This document shows, piece by piece, positions 1-7,622 of a stretch of 42,520 nt of DNA; position 1 is the first letter of the stretch; every line of letters begins with the position of its first letter. The notes beneath the pieces were generated by a model. The model was not told the origin of the DNA, made no database searches, and saw only the letters and a program-made list of their open reading frames with translations. The translations under genes and the position numbers were made by a program. The DNA is from an uncultured Lachnospiraceae bacterium (GTDB lineage Bacteria; Bacillota; Clostridia; Lachnospirales; Lachnospiraceae), in assembly GCA_910579685.1 (NCBI GenBank), contig CAJTVN010000037.1, positions 1 through 42,520 on the forward strand, given 5' to 3'.

Positions 1-67
<67 letters not shown>

Positions 68-84
68 TTTCTTTATGTCTAAAA

Positions 85-157
85 GGGCCACTAGCTCAGG
101 TGGTAGAGCACTTGACTTTTAATCAAGTTGTCCCGGGTTCGAGTCCCGGGTGGCTCA
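85..157 (+). tRNA. tRNA-Lys (TTT)
   Basis: This is a complete cloverleaf. Acceptor gggccac (85-91) pairs with gtggctc (150-156) through one G-T wobble, and the discriminator is A157. The anticodon stem cttga/tcaag holds loop cttttaa with anticodon TTT at 118-120. The T stem ccggg/cccgg encloses TTCGAGT. It sits 17 bp after tRNA-Phe, so the two are probably co-transcribed. CCA is not encoded. Confidence 0.95.
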
Positions 158-180
158 CTATTATATGGACAAGAGAGGAT

Positions 181-217
181 AAGCTCAGTAAGCAGCAATG
201 TTTATTGGGCTTGTTTT
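181..217 (+). terminator. Rho-independent terminator of the tRNA unit
   Basis: An 11-bp stem, aagctcagtaa (181-191) with ttattgggctt (202-212), contains two G-T wobbles and a 10-nt loop. It is followed by g and a four-T run, then further A/T-rich sequence. The position 23 bp after tRNA-Lys fits the end of the tRNA transcript. Confidence 0.7.
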
Positions 218-279
218 AAAATCATATAAAAATATTAAAAAACTATTTGGATATTTTTATGCATTTATTTCGTTTTATA

Positions 280-288
280 TGGTAGAAT
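280..288 (+). promoter_or_regulatory. Extended -10 promoter before the HD-domain gene
   Basis: TAGAAT at 283-288 is preceded by TG one base upstream (280-281), the extended -10 arrangement. No good -35 box is seen at the usual distance. It lies about 40 bp before the ATG at 329 in a very AT-rich spacer, and is the best candidate promoter for the long operon that follows. Confidence 0.45.
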
Positions 289-328
289 AAATAGCTGAGA
301 ATACAAATGGTTTGAGAAGGTAGTTGAA

Positions 329-880
329 ATGAAAGATTACAGGGAAAGAAGACAGAAACGGCTGGAGAAATTCAGGAAAAATTATGAAGAGAGAAGAGAA
401 TTTTACAGGCTCTTGAAAAAATATGCCTGGGATATTATGGATTCCCGGAATTTTCAGAGCACTCGCAATTTTATTCAGCATGGGACAATGCCTGTGCACC
501 GCCATTGCCTGGATGTGGCAAATCAGAGTATTAGAATCAGCAAGCGTCTGGGGATTCCATGCAGTGAGAAAGATCTGATCCGGGGCGCTCTTTTACATGA
601 TTATTTTCTTTATGACTGGCATGATAAAAACAGGGCGAATTACCAAAAGCTTCACGGATTTTATCATCCGGGCATAGCTCTGAGGAATGCGGAGAAGGAG
701 TATCGGTTATCGCCCAGGGAAAAAGACATTATCAAAAAGCATATGTGGCCGCTTACGATAGTGCCGCCAAGATGCCGGGAAGCTTGGATCGTGACAACTG
801 CGGATAAGTACTGCTCTCTGTTGGAGACATTGAAGCTCCGCGGAAGAGGAAACCGGGCGAATGTAGGATTTGTCAGATGA
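329..880 (+). CDS. HD-domain protein (putative metal-dependent phosphohydrolase)
   Basis: This 183-residue soluble protein opens with a very basic helix (residues 1-40). A compact HD domain follows: His57 and His59 in VHRHCLD, the diagnostic His90-Asp91 pair in GALLHDY, and a later KKHMWPL histidine. HD proteins hydrolyse phosphomonoesters or phosphodiesters with bound metal; the substrate cannot be told from sequence. The last four bases overlap the decarboxylase start (ATGA), so the two are translationally coupled. It is the first gene of the long housekeeping operon. There is no signal peptide or membrane segment. Confidence 0.75.
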   Translation: MKDYRERRQKRLEKFRKNYEERREFYRLLKKYAWDIMDSRNFQSTRNFIQHGTMPVHRHCLDVANQSIRISKRLGIPCSEKDLIRGALLHDYFLYDWHDKNRANYQKLHGFYHPGIALRNAEKEYRLSPREKDIIKKHMWPLTIVPPRCREAWIVTTADKYCSLLETLKLRGRGNRANVGFVR

Positions 881-2370
881 AGCAAAGTCTGTTTGATGCG
901 CTGAAAAGATATGGAGACAAGGATTATTATCCTTTTCACATGCCGGGACATAAAAGAAATCCGGAAAGCGGGCCTTTGGCGGAGATATACAGATATGACA
1001 TTACGGAGATTGATGGATTTGATAATCTGCACCAGCCGGAAGCGATTCTAAGAGATGTTCAGAACCGTGCGGCAACCCTTTATCATGCGGACAATACGTA
1101 TCTGTTGATAAATGGAAGTACGGCCGGTATTTTAAGCGCTGTTTCAGCTGTTGCAGAAAGAGGACGGAAGCTGCTGATTGCGAGAAACTGCCACAGAGCG
1201 GTATATCATGCCGCATTTCTAAATCGTTTGGAGATTGAATATATTTATCCCGACTTCATTGAAACATTTGGAATATCAGCCGGAATTACAGGCCGGCAGG
1301 TAGAGAAGAAAATAAAAGATATTGCAGAGCAGGAAAAACGTCCAGAGAGTGAGGCCGGTATGGGAATAGCGGCTGTTGTTTTGACCTCACCGACTTATGA
1401 CGGAATTCTCTCTGATGTACCGGAAATTGTCAGAACGGCCCACCGCTATGGGATTCCGGTTATCATAGATCAGGCCCATGGCGCTCACTTTGGCTTTCAT
1501 CCGGGTTTTCCGGAGAGTGCGGCCGATGAGGGCGCCGATTTTGTTATTCACAGTGTGCATAAAACTTTGCCGGCGCCTACGCAGACAGCGCTTTTGCACT
1601 GTAATGGCGCTTATACCCAGAGAGAACGTCTGGAAAAGTATCTGAGGATTTATCAATCTTCCAGTCCTTCCTATCTGTTAATGGCAGGAATCGATTCCTG
1701 TATGGAGTTAGTGGAAAGAGAAGGAGAAAGAAGATTGGAGGAGCTTCTCTGCAATAGAAAAAAGCTGGTTCAAAAGCTGAATTCCCTGAAGCATATCAGG
1801 ATTTACCCCTCTATAGCAGAAACAGGCAGGATTTGCGAGGATGACCCGGAAAGCTTTGACGTGAGTCTGCAGGAACCGGGCAAGCTATTAATTTCCGCAA
1901 GAGGAACCGGGCTTGAGGGCCGCCGGTTATCGGATATTTTGCGGGAAAGATATCATCTGGAAATGGAGATGAGCGGAGCGGACTATGTGATTGCGATTCT
2001 GACTATGATGGACAGGTCGGAGGGTTATGAACGATTAAGAAGAGCGCTTACAGAGATTGATCAGAGCCTTATCGCTGAGAGTGACAAAAGAGGTGAGTGG
2101 ACGCCATATCAGAAGATTCAGCCAGTGGCAGTGACCAAAATGAGCGACGCCTTTATGTCACAGAGTATATGGATGTCCTTTGATGAGGCGGCAGGGCGGA
2201 CAGCCGCAGATTTTGTGAATATCTATCCTCCCGGAATACCGGTTTTGGTTCCGGGAGAGCGGGTGGAGGCAGAAGTTCTGGAGATGCTGGCTGCCTATCG
2301 GAACAACGGGTATACGGTTCAGGGGATACGTGAGAATTCAGGGTATTATATAAAAACAGTCAGAATTTAA
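877..2370 (+). CDS. Orn/Lys/Arg decarboxylase family PLP enzyme (YaaO/SpeA-like)
   Basis: This 497-residue fold-type I PLP enzyme matches the short, wing-less decarboxylases of Firmicutes (about 480-490 residues) rather than the 700-residue inducible enterobacterial forms. Visible marks are PFHMPGHKRN near the N-terminus, the cofactor-binding stretch DQAHGAHFG, and the PLP lysine Lys229 in SVHKTLPAPTQ. The family makes polyamine precursors (agmatine, cadaverine or putrescine); substrate choice cannot be read here. In B. subtilis, yaaO likewise begins the yaaO-tmk-yaaQ-yaaR-holB run, so the context is ancestral. It overlaps the HD gene by 4 bp, and pyruvate kinase begins 35 bp downstream. Confidence 0.88.
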   Translation: MKQSLFDALKRYGDKDYYPFHMPGHKRNPESGPLAEIYRYDITEIDGFDNLHQPEAILRDVQNRAATLYHADNTYLLINGSTAGILSAVSAVAERGRKLLIARNCHRAVYHAAFLNRLEIEYIYPDFIETFGISAGITGRQVEKKIKDIAEQEKRPESEAGMGIAAVVLTSPTYDGILSDVPEIVRTAHRYGIPVIIDQAHGAHFGFHPGFPESAADEGADFVIHSVHKTLPAPTQTALLHCNGAYTQRERLEKYLRIYQSSSPSYLLMAGIDSCMELVEREGERRLEELLCNRKKLVQKLNSLKHIRIYPSIAETGRICEDDPESFDVSLQEPGKLLISARGTGLEGRRLSDILRERYHLEMEMSGADYVIAILTMMDRSEGYERLRRALTEIDQSLIAESDKRGEWTPYQKIQPVAVTKMSDAFMSQSIWMSFDEAAGRTAADFVNIYPPGIPVLVPGERVEAEVLEMLAAYRNNGYTVQGIRENSGYYIKTVRI

Positions 2371-2405
2371 ATCAGCGCAAAGACAGCGCAGAAAAGAGGT
2401 AAGAG

Positions 2406-3818
2406 ATGAGAAAGACGAAAATTATTTGTACGATCGGACCGGCAAGCGAGAGCGAGGAGAGGCTTAGGGAGCTGATGCTGGCAGGTATGGATGTGGCTCG
2501 TTTTAATTTTTCTCATGGCAGCCACGAGGAGCATAAGACAAAGTTTGAGCGGGTGAATAAGATCAGTGGGGAGCTCGGGCTTCCTGTGGCAACTTTGCTT
2601 GATACCAAGGGACCGGAGATACGTCTGAAAACCATTGAGGGCGGGAAAGCAGAGCTCAAAATGGGACAGAAATTTATTCTGACAACGGATGATATTATTG
2701 GAAACAGTGAGAAGGCTTCTATCACATACAAGAATCTTAAAAATGATATTTCCGTGGGGACAACCATATTAATTGATGATGGTCTGATCGAAATGGTTGT
2801 GGAGGAGATTGACGAGACCGATATAATATGTACAGTGGTAAACGGCGGCCCAATTTCAAACAATAAGGGAGTCAATGTGCCAGGCGCCGTTTTGTCTATG
2901 CCTTATATCAGTGAGGCGGACAGAAGTGATATTATGTTCGGCTGTGATATGGGATACGATTTCCTTGCGGCGTCCTTTGTACGGTGCCGGGAGGATATTT
3001 TGGAGGTTCGCAGGATACTGGAAGCATGCGGCAGCCATATGAAGGTGATAGCGAAAATCGAGAATATGCAGGGAATCCGCAACCTGGATGAGATTCTTGA
3101 GGCTTCTGACGGAATTATGGTGGCAAGAGGCGATATGGGAGTGGAGATACCCATGGAGGAAGTGCCTGTTGTACAGAAGAGAATGATCAAGAGGGCGGAA
3201 CAACTTGGAAAGCATGTGATTACGGCAACCCAGATGCTGGAATCCATGATCAGAAATCCCAGACCAACAAGAGCGGAAACAACGGATATCGCCAATGCGA
3301 TTTATGACGGCACCACGGCAATTATGCTCTCCGGCGAGAGCGCTGCCGGTCTTTATCCTGCGGAGGCGGTGAGAACAATGGCCCGGATTGCGGAGCGCAC
3401 CGAACAGGATATTGACTACAGAGGCAGGCTGAAAAGAAGAAAAGAGATTGATAATCCTGATATCACCACGGCTATTTCCCATGCGACCTGTACGACAGCC
3501 ATGGATCTGGAGGCTTCGGCCATTATCACGGTAACTATTTCAGGATTTACGGCAGGGATGATCTCCCGATATAAACCGCAGTGTCCGATTATTGCATGCA
3601 GTGTGAGCCCGAGAGTCTGCAGACAGCTGAATCTGTATTGGGGTGTTACTCCGGTCTGGATAAAAAGAGAAAATACGGCGGAGGAACTGTTTGACGAGGC
3701 GGTTCATGCGGCGCAGGAGGCAGGTTATATCAAAGAGGGAGACAAGGTGGTCCTCACTGCGGGTGTTCCGCTCGGCGTTTCCGGAAATACGAATATGATT
3801 CGTGTTGTAGAGGTTTAA
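2406..3818 (+). CDS. pyk: Pyruvate kinase
   Basis: Pyruvate kinase converts phosphoenolpyruvate and ADP to pyruvate and ATP, the last step of glycolysis. The 470-residue protein begins with RKTKIICTIGPAS and shows the substrate-site blocks NFSHGS, LDTKGPEIR, the lysine near residue 217 in VIAKIENMQG, MVARGDMGVEIPMEEVP and TATQMLESM. It ends after the C-terminal regulatory domain and lacks the extra PEP-utilising-like domain of Bacillus enzymes (about 585 residues). An AGAGG ribosome site lies just before ATG 2406. Its place between the decarboxylase and the nucleotide-kinase gene of a yaa-type cluster is unusual, since pyk is more often beside pfkA. Confidence 0.96.
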   Translation: MRKTKIICTIGPASESEERLRELMLAGMDVARFNFSHGSHEEHKTKFERVNKISGELGLPVATLLDTKGPEIRLKTIEGGKAELKMGQKFILTTDDIIGNSEKASITYKNLKNDISVGTTILIDDGLIEMVVEEIDETDIICTVVNGGPISNNKGVNVPGAVLSMPYISEADRSDIMFGCDMGYDFLAASFVRCREDILEVRRILEACGSHMKVIAKIENMQGIRNLDEILEASDGIMVARGDMGVEIPMEEVPVVQKRMIKRAEQLGKHVITATQMLESMIRNPRPTRAETTDIANAIYDGTTAIMLSGESAAGLYPAEAVRTMARIAERTEQDIDYRGRLKRRKEIDNPDITTAISHATCTTAMDLEASAIITVTISGFTAGMISRYKPQCPIIACSVSPRVCRQLNLYWGVTPVWIKRENTAEELFDEAVHAAQEAGYIKEGDKVVLTAGVPLGVSGNTNMIRVVEV

Positions 3819-3823
3819 TTTTA

Positions 3824-4405
3824 ATGGGAAAAATGGTATACTTAATGGGGAAGAGTTCGACAGGTAAAGATACGGTATATAAACGGCTTTTGCAGAATAA
3901 AGAGCTTGGCCTGAAAAGGATGATTCCCTATACGACGAGACCCATACGAAGCGGCGAAGAGCCGGGACAGGAATACTATTTTACGGATGACGAAGGCTTT
4001 CTGGCTTTAAAGAATCGGGGGAAAGTGATTGAAGCCAGGGAGTACCATACATATCATGGACTGTGGCGCTATTTTACAGTGGATGATGGAGGTATTGATC
4101 TGGAGAATCATAATTATCTCATCATTGGAACGTTGGAATCCTTTGTGAAGACGGCGGAGTATTTCGGAAGGGATCGGGTAGTGCCGGTGCTTCTCCGGGT
4201 AGACGACGGTGTCAGGCTGCAGAGAGCGCTGGATCGGGAAAGAAGACAGGAAAAACCGAAATACCAGGAATTGTGCAGGAGATATCTGGCGGATGAGGAG
4301 GATTTTTCAGAGGAAAAGGTAAAGGAAGCGGGAATTGAACGGATATTTTCCAATGAGAATCTGGAACAATGTCTTTTGGAGATAGAGAATTTTTTGTCAG
4401 GCTGA
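3824..4405 (+). CDS. Guanylate-kinase-like P-loop protein, in the tmk position
   Basis: This 193-residue protein resembles guanylate kinases (GMP + ATP to GDP + ADP). It has P-loop GKSSTGKDT at residues 9-17, then YTTRPIRSGEEPGQEYYF, which corresponds to the family's GMP-binding Thr-Thr-Arg block, followed by EAREYHTYHGLWRYF. In the P-loop the Ser/Thr that normally follows the catalytic lysine is Asp16, so this is a divergent member. In B. subtilis the equivalent slot between yaaO and yaaR is filled by thymidylate kinase. It may be a second Gmk or a kinase for another nucleotide. It starts 5 bp after pyk and is surely co-transcribed. Confidence 0.78.
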   Translation: MGKMVYLMGKSSTGKDTVYKRLLQNKELGLKRMIPYTTRPIRSGEEPGQEYYFTDDEGFLALKNRGKVIEAREYHTYHGLWRYFTVDDGGIDLENHNYLIIGTLESFVKTAEYFGRDRVVPVLLRVDDGVRLQRALDRERRQEKPKYQELCRRYLADEEDFSEEKVKEAGIERIFSNENLEQCLLEIENFLSG

Positions 4406-4427
4406 GTCTGTCAGTGGTTAAGGCGAC

Positions 4428-4895
4428 ATGCAAAGAGAAAGGCGGGTGGCTGCAGTGGACATAAAAGTAAATCAGATCAATCAGGTTACGCAGCCGGAGG
4501 CTGCTGCGCCGGTGAGGGAATCAGACGGGAATTTCAAGTTTACACTGGTGAGCCACGTGGAGGAACAGGAACTCCAGACAAGGCTGACTTCCCTGATGGA
4601 GGAAATTACCATGCAGGGCGATAAGCTGGCCAAAAAGCGTGATGTGCGGGATATGAAACGATACCGGGGGCTTATCAAGGAATTTATGAACGAGATCATT
4701 AACCGGTCTCATTCTTTTAGCCGAGAAAATTTTCTGGATCGAAAGGGCAGGCACAGAGTGTATGGAATTATCCGTTTGGTGGATGAGAATCTGGATGAAC
4801 TTGCCAGGGAGCTGATGAAGGATGAGAAAGACCATCTTGCCATTCTTTCCAGGATTGGGGAGATCAGAGGCCTGCTGCTTGATATTTTTACGTGA
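4428..4895 (+). CDS. yaaR: YaaR family (DUF327) protein
   Basis: The protein is small (155 residues from ATG 4428), highly charged and helical. Features typical of YaaR are the MEEITMQGDKLAKKRDVRDM block, the YRGLIKEFMNEIINRSH helix and the RHRVYGIIRLVDENLDEL block. Its function is not established. It sits directly before holB, as in Bacillus. GTG 4455 is an in-frame alternative start giving VDIKVNQINQ, which is closer to the usual N-terminus of the family; neither start has a strong ribosome site. The gap to holB is 12 bp. Confidence 0.8.
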   Translation: MQRERRVAAVDIKVNQINQVTQPEAAAPVRESDGNFKFTLVSHVEEQELQTRLTSLMEEITMQGDKLAKKRDVRDMKRYRGLIKEFMNEIINRSHSFSRENFLDRKGRHRVYGIIRLVDENLDELARELMKDEKDHLAILSRIGEIRGLLLDIFT

Positions 4896-4907
4896 GGGGG
4901 ATAAGCT

Positions 4908-5915
4908 ATGAGTAGATTCAGTGATATCGTAGGACAGGAACAATTAAGGGAACACCTTGAAAACGCCATACGTTTAAATAAGATTTCGCATGCCTATATT
5001 ATTAATGGGGAAAGAAATGCCGGGAAGGAATTTATTGCAAAGACCTTTGCCATGGCTCTGCAGTGCGAGAAGCGCAGTGTGTCGGACCCGCAGGAGACGG
5101 AGCCCTGTGGAGAGTGCCATTCCTGCAGGCAGGCGGCGAGTGGGAACCATCCGGATATTATCCGTCTGACCCACGAGAAACCAAATACCATCGGTGTTGA
5201 CGACATCCGTTCCCAGATTAATAATGATATTATTATTAAGCCTTACAGCGGATCCAAAAAGATATACATTATAAACGAGGGGGAGAAGATGACCGTACAG
5301 GCGCAGAACGCCCTGCTGAAAACGCTGGAGGAGCCTCCGGAGTATGCGGTGATCCTGATCCTTACTGCCAACGTGGGAACGCTGCTTCCCACGATCCAGA
5401 GCCGCTGTGTGATACTTAACATGAAGCCGGCCAGGGATGATCAGATCAGAAAATATCTGATGGAGACCATGGAGATTCCGGATTATAAGGCTGATATCTG
5501 CGTGGCTTTTGCCAGAGGAAATCTTGGAAAGGCAAGACTTCTCGCAAAGAGCGAGGAGTTTGACAAGGTAAAGGAAGAGGCCATTACCTTGCTGAAATAT
5601 ATAGGCGACATGGAGATTCATGAGATTGTCGCAGCCATCAAAAAGATTAATGAGTACAAATTTGAGGTGGGCGATTATCTGGACATTCTTTCGATCTGGT
5701 ATCGCGATGCCCTGCTGTTTAAGGCAACGCACGACGCAAACCACCTGATTTTCAGGGAAGAGATACAGTCTATCAGAAAAGTGGCCGATAAAAGCACGTA
5801 TGAGGGAATCGAGAAAATTATCCGTGCGCTTGAGACATCGAAGCAGCGTCTTACGGCTAATGTCAATTTCGATCTGACGATGGAGCTTTTGCTGCTCACA
5901 ATTAAAGAAAATTAG
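4908..5915 (+). CDS. holB: DNA polymerase III subunit delta'
   Basis: Delta' is the stator of the clamp loader that places the beta sliding clamp on DNA. The 335-residue protein has an AAA+ N-terminal module beginning with FSDIVGQEQLREHL, a degenerate Walker A (GERNAGKE, residues 34-41, with Glu where Ser/Thr is needed), zinc ligands Cys53, Cys67, Cys70 and Cys73, LLKTLEEPPEYAVILIL, and the sensor block TIQSRC. The broken Walker A fits delta', which does not hydrolyse ATP; DnaX (gamma/tau) would keep it. AGGGGG lies just before ATG 4908. The neighbours yaaR and ricT match the conserved Firmicute order. Confidence 0.93.
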   Translation: MSRFSDIVGQEQLREHLENAIRLNKISHAYIINGERNAGKEFIAKTFAMALQCEKRSVSDPQETEPCGECHSCRQAASGNHPDIIRLTHEKPNTIGVDDIRSQINNDIIIKPYSGSKKIYIINEGEKMTVQAQNALLKTLEEPPEYAVILILTANVGTLLPTIQSRCVILNMKPARDDQIRKYLMETMEIPDYKADICVAFARGNLGKARLLAKSEEFDKVKEEAITLLKYIGDMEIHEIVAAIKKINEYKFEVGDYLDILSIWYRDALLFKATHDANHLIFREEIQSIRKVADKSTYEGIEKIIRALETSKQRLTANVNFDLTMELLLLTIKEN

Positions 5916-5954
5916 CTGCGCGGCTACCGGCAAGCGGCAGAATGAGAGGAATAT

Positions 5955-6863
5955 ATGGTTAAAGTAATCGGTGTGCGCTTCAGAACTGCGGGAAAAATTT
6001 ATTTTTTTGACCCGGGAAAGCTTAAGATAAAAAAGGGGGACCACGTGATCGTGGAAACTGCCAGGGGCATTGAGTACGGAACGGTGGTAGGAAATCCAAG
6101 AGAGGTGCCGAATGAAAAGGTGATCCAGCCGCTCAAGCCGGTTCTGCGTATTGCTACGGAGCGGGACAACGGGCAGGAGGCATCCAACAAGCTCAAGGAA
6201 AAGGAAGCGTTTAAAATCTGTCTGGAAAAGATCCAAAAGCATCGTCTTGAGATGAAGCTGATCGATGCGGAGTATACGTTTGACAATAACAAGGTTTTAT
6301 TTTATTTTACGGCCGATGGGAGGATTGATTTCAGGGAGCTGGTAAAGGATCTTGCCGCAGTTTTTAAGACGCGTATTGAGCTTCGGCAGATTGGAGTCCG
6401 GGATGAAACCAAGATTCTTGGAGGGATCGGCATCTGCGGAAGGGAGCTTTGCTGTCATTCCCATCTCTCTGAGTTCGTTCCGGTTTCCATCAAGATGGCG
6501 AAGGAGCAGAACCTTTCCCTGAATCCTGCAAAGATATCCGGCGTATGCGGCCGTCTGATGTGCTGTCTGAAGCATGAAGAGGAAACGTATGAGGAGCTGA
6601 ACAGAAAACTGCCAAATATAGGCGATCATGTGACGACCTTTGACGGTCTGAAGGGCGAGGTTGCCAGCGTAAATGTTTTGCGTCAGCTTGTAAAGGTGAT
6701 TGTTGATGTGGGAGATGAAAAGGAAATTCAGGAGTATAAGGTAGAACAGCTCAGATTCAGGCGAAAGCACCGGAATCATAAGGTTGAGGTTCAGGACGAA
6801 GAGCTGAAGGTACTGGAGAAGCTGGAAAAACAGGAAGGAAAGTCAAAGTTAGATGACAACTGA
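5955..6863 (+). CDS. ricT: RicT/YaaT, PSP1-domain protein
   Basis: This 302-residue PSP1 C-terminal-domain protein corresponds to B. subtilis YaaT (RicT). With RicA and RicF, RicT forms an iron-sulfur complex that aids RNase Y-dependent mRNA processing and affects sporulation and competence. The cysteine signature is plain at about residues 160-215: GICGRELCCHSHL, then GVCGRLMCCLKHEEE. The C-terminal 30 residues are strongly basic and acidic. It lies 39 bp after holB and overlaps the methyltransferase gene by 11 bp. Neither ricA (ymcA) nor ricF (ylbF) is in the window. Confidence 0.92.
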   Translation: MVKVIGVRFRTAGKIYFFDPGKLKIKKGDHVIVETARGIEYGTVVGNPREVPNEKVIQPLKPVLRIATERDNGQEASNKLKEKEAFKICLEKIQKHRLEMKLIDAEYTFDNNKVLFYFTADGRIDFRELVKDLAAVFKTRIELRQIGVRDETKILGGIGICGRELCCHSHLSEFVPVSIKMAKEQNLSLNPAKISGVCGRLMCCLKHEEETYEELNRKLPNIGDHVTTFDGLKGEVASVNVLRQLVKVIVDVGDEKEIQEYKVEQLRFRRKHRNHKVEVQDEELKVLEKLEKQEGKSKLDDN

Positions 6864-7596
6864 TGTACTTCTTAAGGAAAATGAGCGAATAGACGACCTG
6901 CAGAGAAATCATTACAAAATTATCCAGGACAGAGAGCGCTTCTGCTTTGGGATGGATGCGGTGCTTTTATCCGGGTTTGCAAGGGCACAGGAGGGAAGCA
7001 GGGTACTTGATCTGGGAACAGGAACGGGAATTATTCCCATACTCATGGAGGCGAAAACAAAGGCGGCTCATCTCACAGGACTTGAGATCCAGCCGGAAAG
7101 CGCTGATATGGCCAAAAGAAGCGTAGAGCTGAATGGACTGGAAGAGAAAATAGCAATTGTGACGGGAGATATCAAGGAAGCAGTCGGTTTATTCGGGGCT
7201 GCTTCCTTTGATGTTGTCACCTGCAACCCGCCGTATATGACGGAGCATCACGGGTTAACCAATCCCCATGGGCCAAAGGCGATTGCAAGGCACGAACTTT
7301 TGTGTACCCTGGAGGACGTCATAAGTCAGAGTGCAAAGCTTCTGGTGCCCGGAGGTAATTTCTTCCTGGTTCACAGACCTTTCAGACTGACGGAAATCCT
7401 GGTACTTCTGCATGAATACAGGCTGGAGCCTAAGAGGATGAAGCTGGTATATCCTTTTGTGGATAAGGAACCGAACATGGTTTTGATTGAGGCAAACCGC
7501 GGCGGAAAATCGGGAATGAAAGTGGAAAAGCCGCTGATTGTTTACAGAGAACCGGGGGTATACACGGATGAGATTTATGATATTTATGGTTATTAA
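6853..7596 (+). CDS. yabB: tRNA1(Val) adenine-37 N6-methyltransferase-like (YabB/TrmN6)
   Basis: This 247-residue class I SAM-dependent methyltransferase begins with the family's target-side block (QDRERFCFGMDAVLLSGFA). Motif I follows as VLDLGTGTGIIPILM, and the N6-adenine catalytic tetrad NPPY is at residues 125-128. The family methylates A37 of tRNA1(Val) in E. coli (YfiC); the Firmicute members at this locus (YabB) are assumed to act similarly. Its start lies inside ricT (11-bp overlap), which implies coupled translation. B. subtilis has yabA between yaaT and yabB; that gene is absent here. Confidence 0.88.
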   Translation: MTTDVLLKENERIDDLQRNHYKIIQDRERFCFGMDAVLLSGFARAQEGSRVLDLGTGTGIIPILMEAKTKAAHLTGLEIQPESADMAKRSVELNGLEEKIAIVTGDIKEAVGLFGAASFDVVTCNPPYMTEHHGLTNPHGPKAIARHELLCTLEDVISQSAKLLVPGGNFFLVHRPFRLTEILVLLHEYRLEPKRMKLVYPFVDKEPNMVLIEANRGGKSGMKVEKPLIVYREPGVYTDEIYDIYGY

Positions 7597-7622
7597 CCCT
7601 GATTTTTGGCAGGAGTGTGGAA

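Noticed and set aside
4974..6242. 422-codon minus-strand frame across holB and ricT
   Set aside because: It spans two confident genes and has no motif.
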